This document shows positions 63,819-64,000 of a stretch of 64,000 nt of DNA, piece by piece. Each line of letters begins with the position of its first letter. Position 1 is the stretch's first letter. Where the stretch lies: positions 1-64,000 of the forward strand of contig CAYSRG010000006.1 of assembly GCA_964433555.1 (NCBI GenBank). The letters run 5' to 3'. The notes below the pieces were generated by a model. That model was not told the origin of the DNA and ran no database searches. It saw only the letters and a list, made by a program, of their open reading frames with translations. The position numbers and the translations under genes are program-made. Origin of the DNA: Stramentimicrobium sp964433555 (GTDB lineage Bacteria > Atribacterota > Phoenicimicrobiia > Phoenicimicrobiales > Stramentimicrobiaceae).

Positions 63819-64000
63819 TTGAAAGTTATAATCATTGGGGCAGGAAAAGTAGGTATCCAAATCGCCCAGACTCTTTCAACAGAAAATCATGATGTAACTA
63901 TTATAGACAAACGTGAAGATATCAGACAGGATCTGGATAGTAATCTGGATATCATGACCATTATTGGAAACGGAGCTAATGTAAGAATTCTGGAACAAGC
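63819..64000 (+). CDS. TrkA-type NAD-binding potassium uptake protein (5' end, cut by window)
   Basis: The first 60 residues of a Rossmann RCK domain: KVIIIGAGKVGIQIAQTL, then VTIIDKREDIRQDLD, then GNGAN. TrkA binds NAD(H) and gates a Trk/Ktr K+ channel subunit. I prefer the TTG at 63819 because AGGAGG (63805-63810) lies 8 bases before it and the protein then starts MKVIIIGAG; the ATG at 63813 is only two bases from it. The rest runs beyond the window. Confidence 0.85.
   Translation, partial: MKVIIIGAGKVGIQIAQTLSTENHDVTIIDKREDIRQDLDSNLDIMTIIGNGANVRILEQ

Noticed and set aside
1..64000. CRISPR arrays, tRNA and rRNA genes
   Set aside because: Looked for spaced direct repeats and conserved tRNA T-arm or rRNA sequence; none recognised by eye, though a tool search could still find a divergent tRNA.

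Overview
This AT-rich 64 kb chromosomal window comes from a bacterium built around plant-polysaccharide and alpha-glucan sugar metabolism. The lineage cannot be fixed from sequence alone. My best guess is a low-GC anaerobe such as Atribacterota; Halanaerobiia or Thermotogota are alternatives. The clues are a SpoVS protein, an Asp23/Gls24 protein, an AraR-like GntR/LacI hybrid regulator, a molybdopterin formate dehydrogenase next to HdrB/HdrC, and four ABC sugar-binding proteins that have Sec signal peptides but no lipobox (which suggests a true periplasm). I recognised no rRNA, tRNA or CRISPR array.

Left part (1-11 kb): a LOG-family protein, a broken CPBP protease gene, a NamZ-type muramidase (DUF1343), then a trehalose-type operon on the plus strand (beta-phosphoglucomutase/trehalose-phosphatase fusion, GH65 phosphorylase, phospho-site-less receiver protein, CBS-pair protein). 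This converges on a PLP enzyme and nucleoside diphosphate kinase.

11.2-26.1 kb: one long minus-strand arabinan/L-arabinose operon. In transcription order it holds a CUT1 transporter (binding protein, two permeases), GH43, GH51, a CUT2 transporter (binding protein, ATPase, permease), an AraA/FucI-family isomerase, the AraR-like regulator, AraD and an FGGY kinase. A consensus promoter with a palindromic operator at its start site lies about 950 bp upstream of the first gene; a decayed IS transposase sits in between.

26.2-36.5 kb: galM, purC, an RRM protein, two frameshifted secreted-protein genes, an FMN-reductase-like protein, the hdrC-hdrB-fdhA cluster and a secreted alpha/beta hydrolase. 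37.2-41.2 kb: a ribose-type CUT2 transporter with decayed coding sequence on both sides. 41.5-47.1 kb: housekeeping and orphan genes (SIMPL, MsrA, ubiquitin-like protein, AEC transporter, PAC2 protein, M20 peptidase). 47.2-55.4 kb: a second CUT1 transporter with ROK kinase and an MsmK/MalK-type ATPase, diverging from an OtsA-OtsB fusion. 55.6-64 kb: fbaB, DUF2939, AhpD-like and PEGA proteins, HU, Asp23, SpoVS, a B12-radical SAM protein and the start of a TrkA-type protein.

Cross-cutting signals: a stable hairpin with no T-tract directly after each of the four ABC binding-protein genes; three families of dispersed palindromes; two genes broken by a one-base shift at a seven-base homopolymer; and two independent trehalose loci that each carry a trehalose-phosphatase domain.
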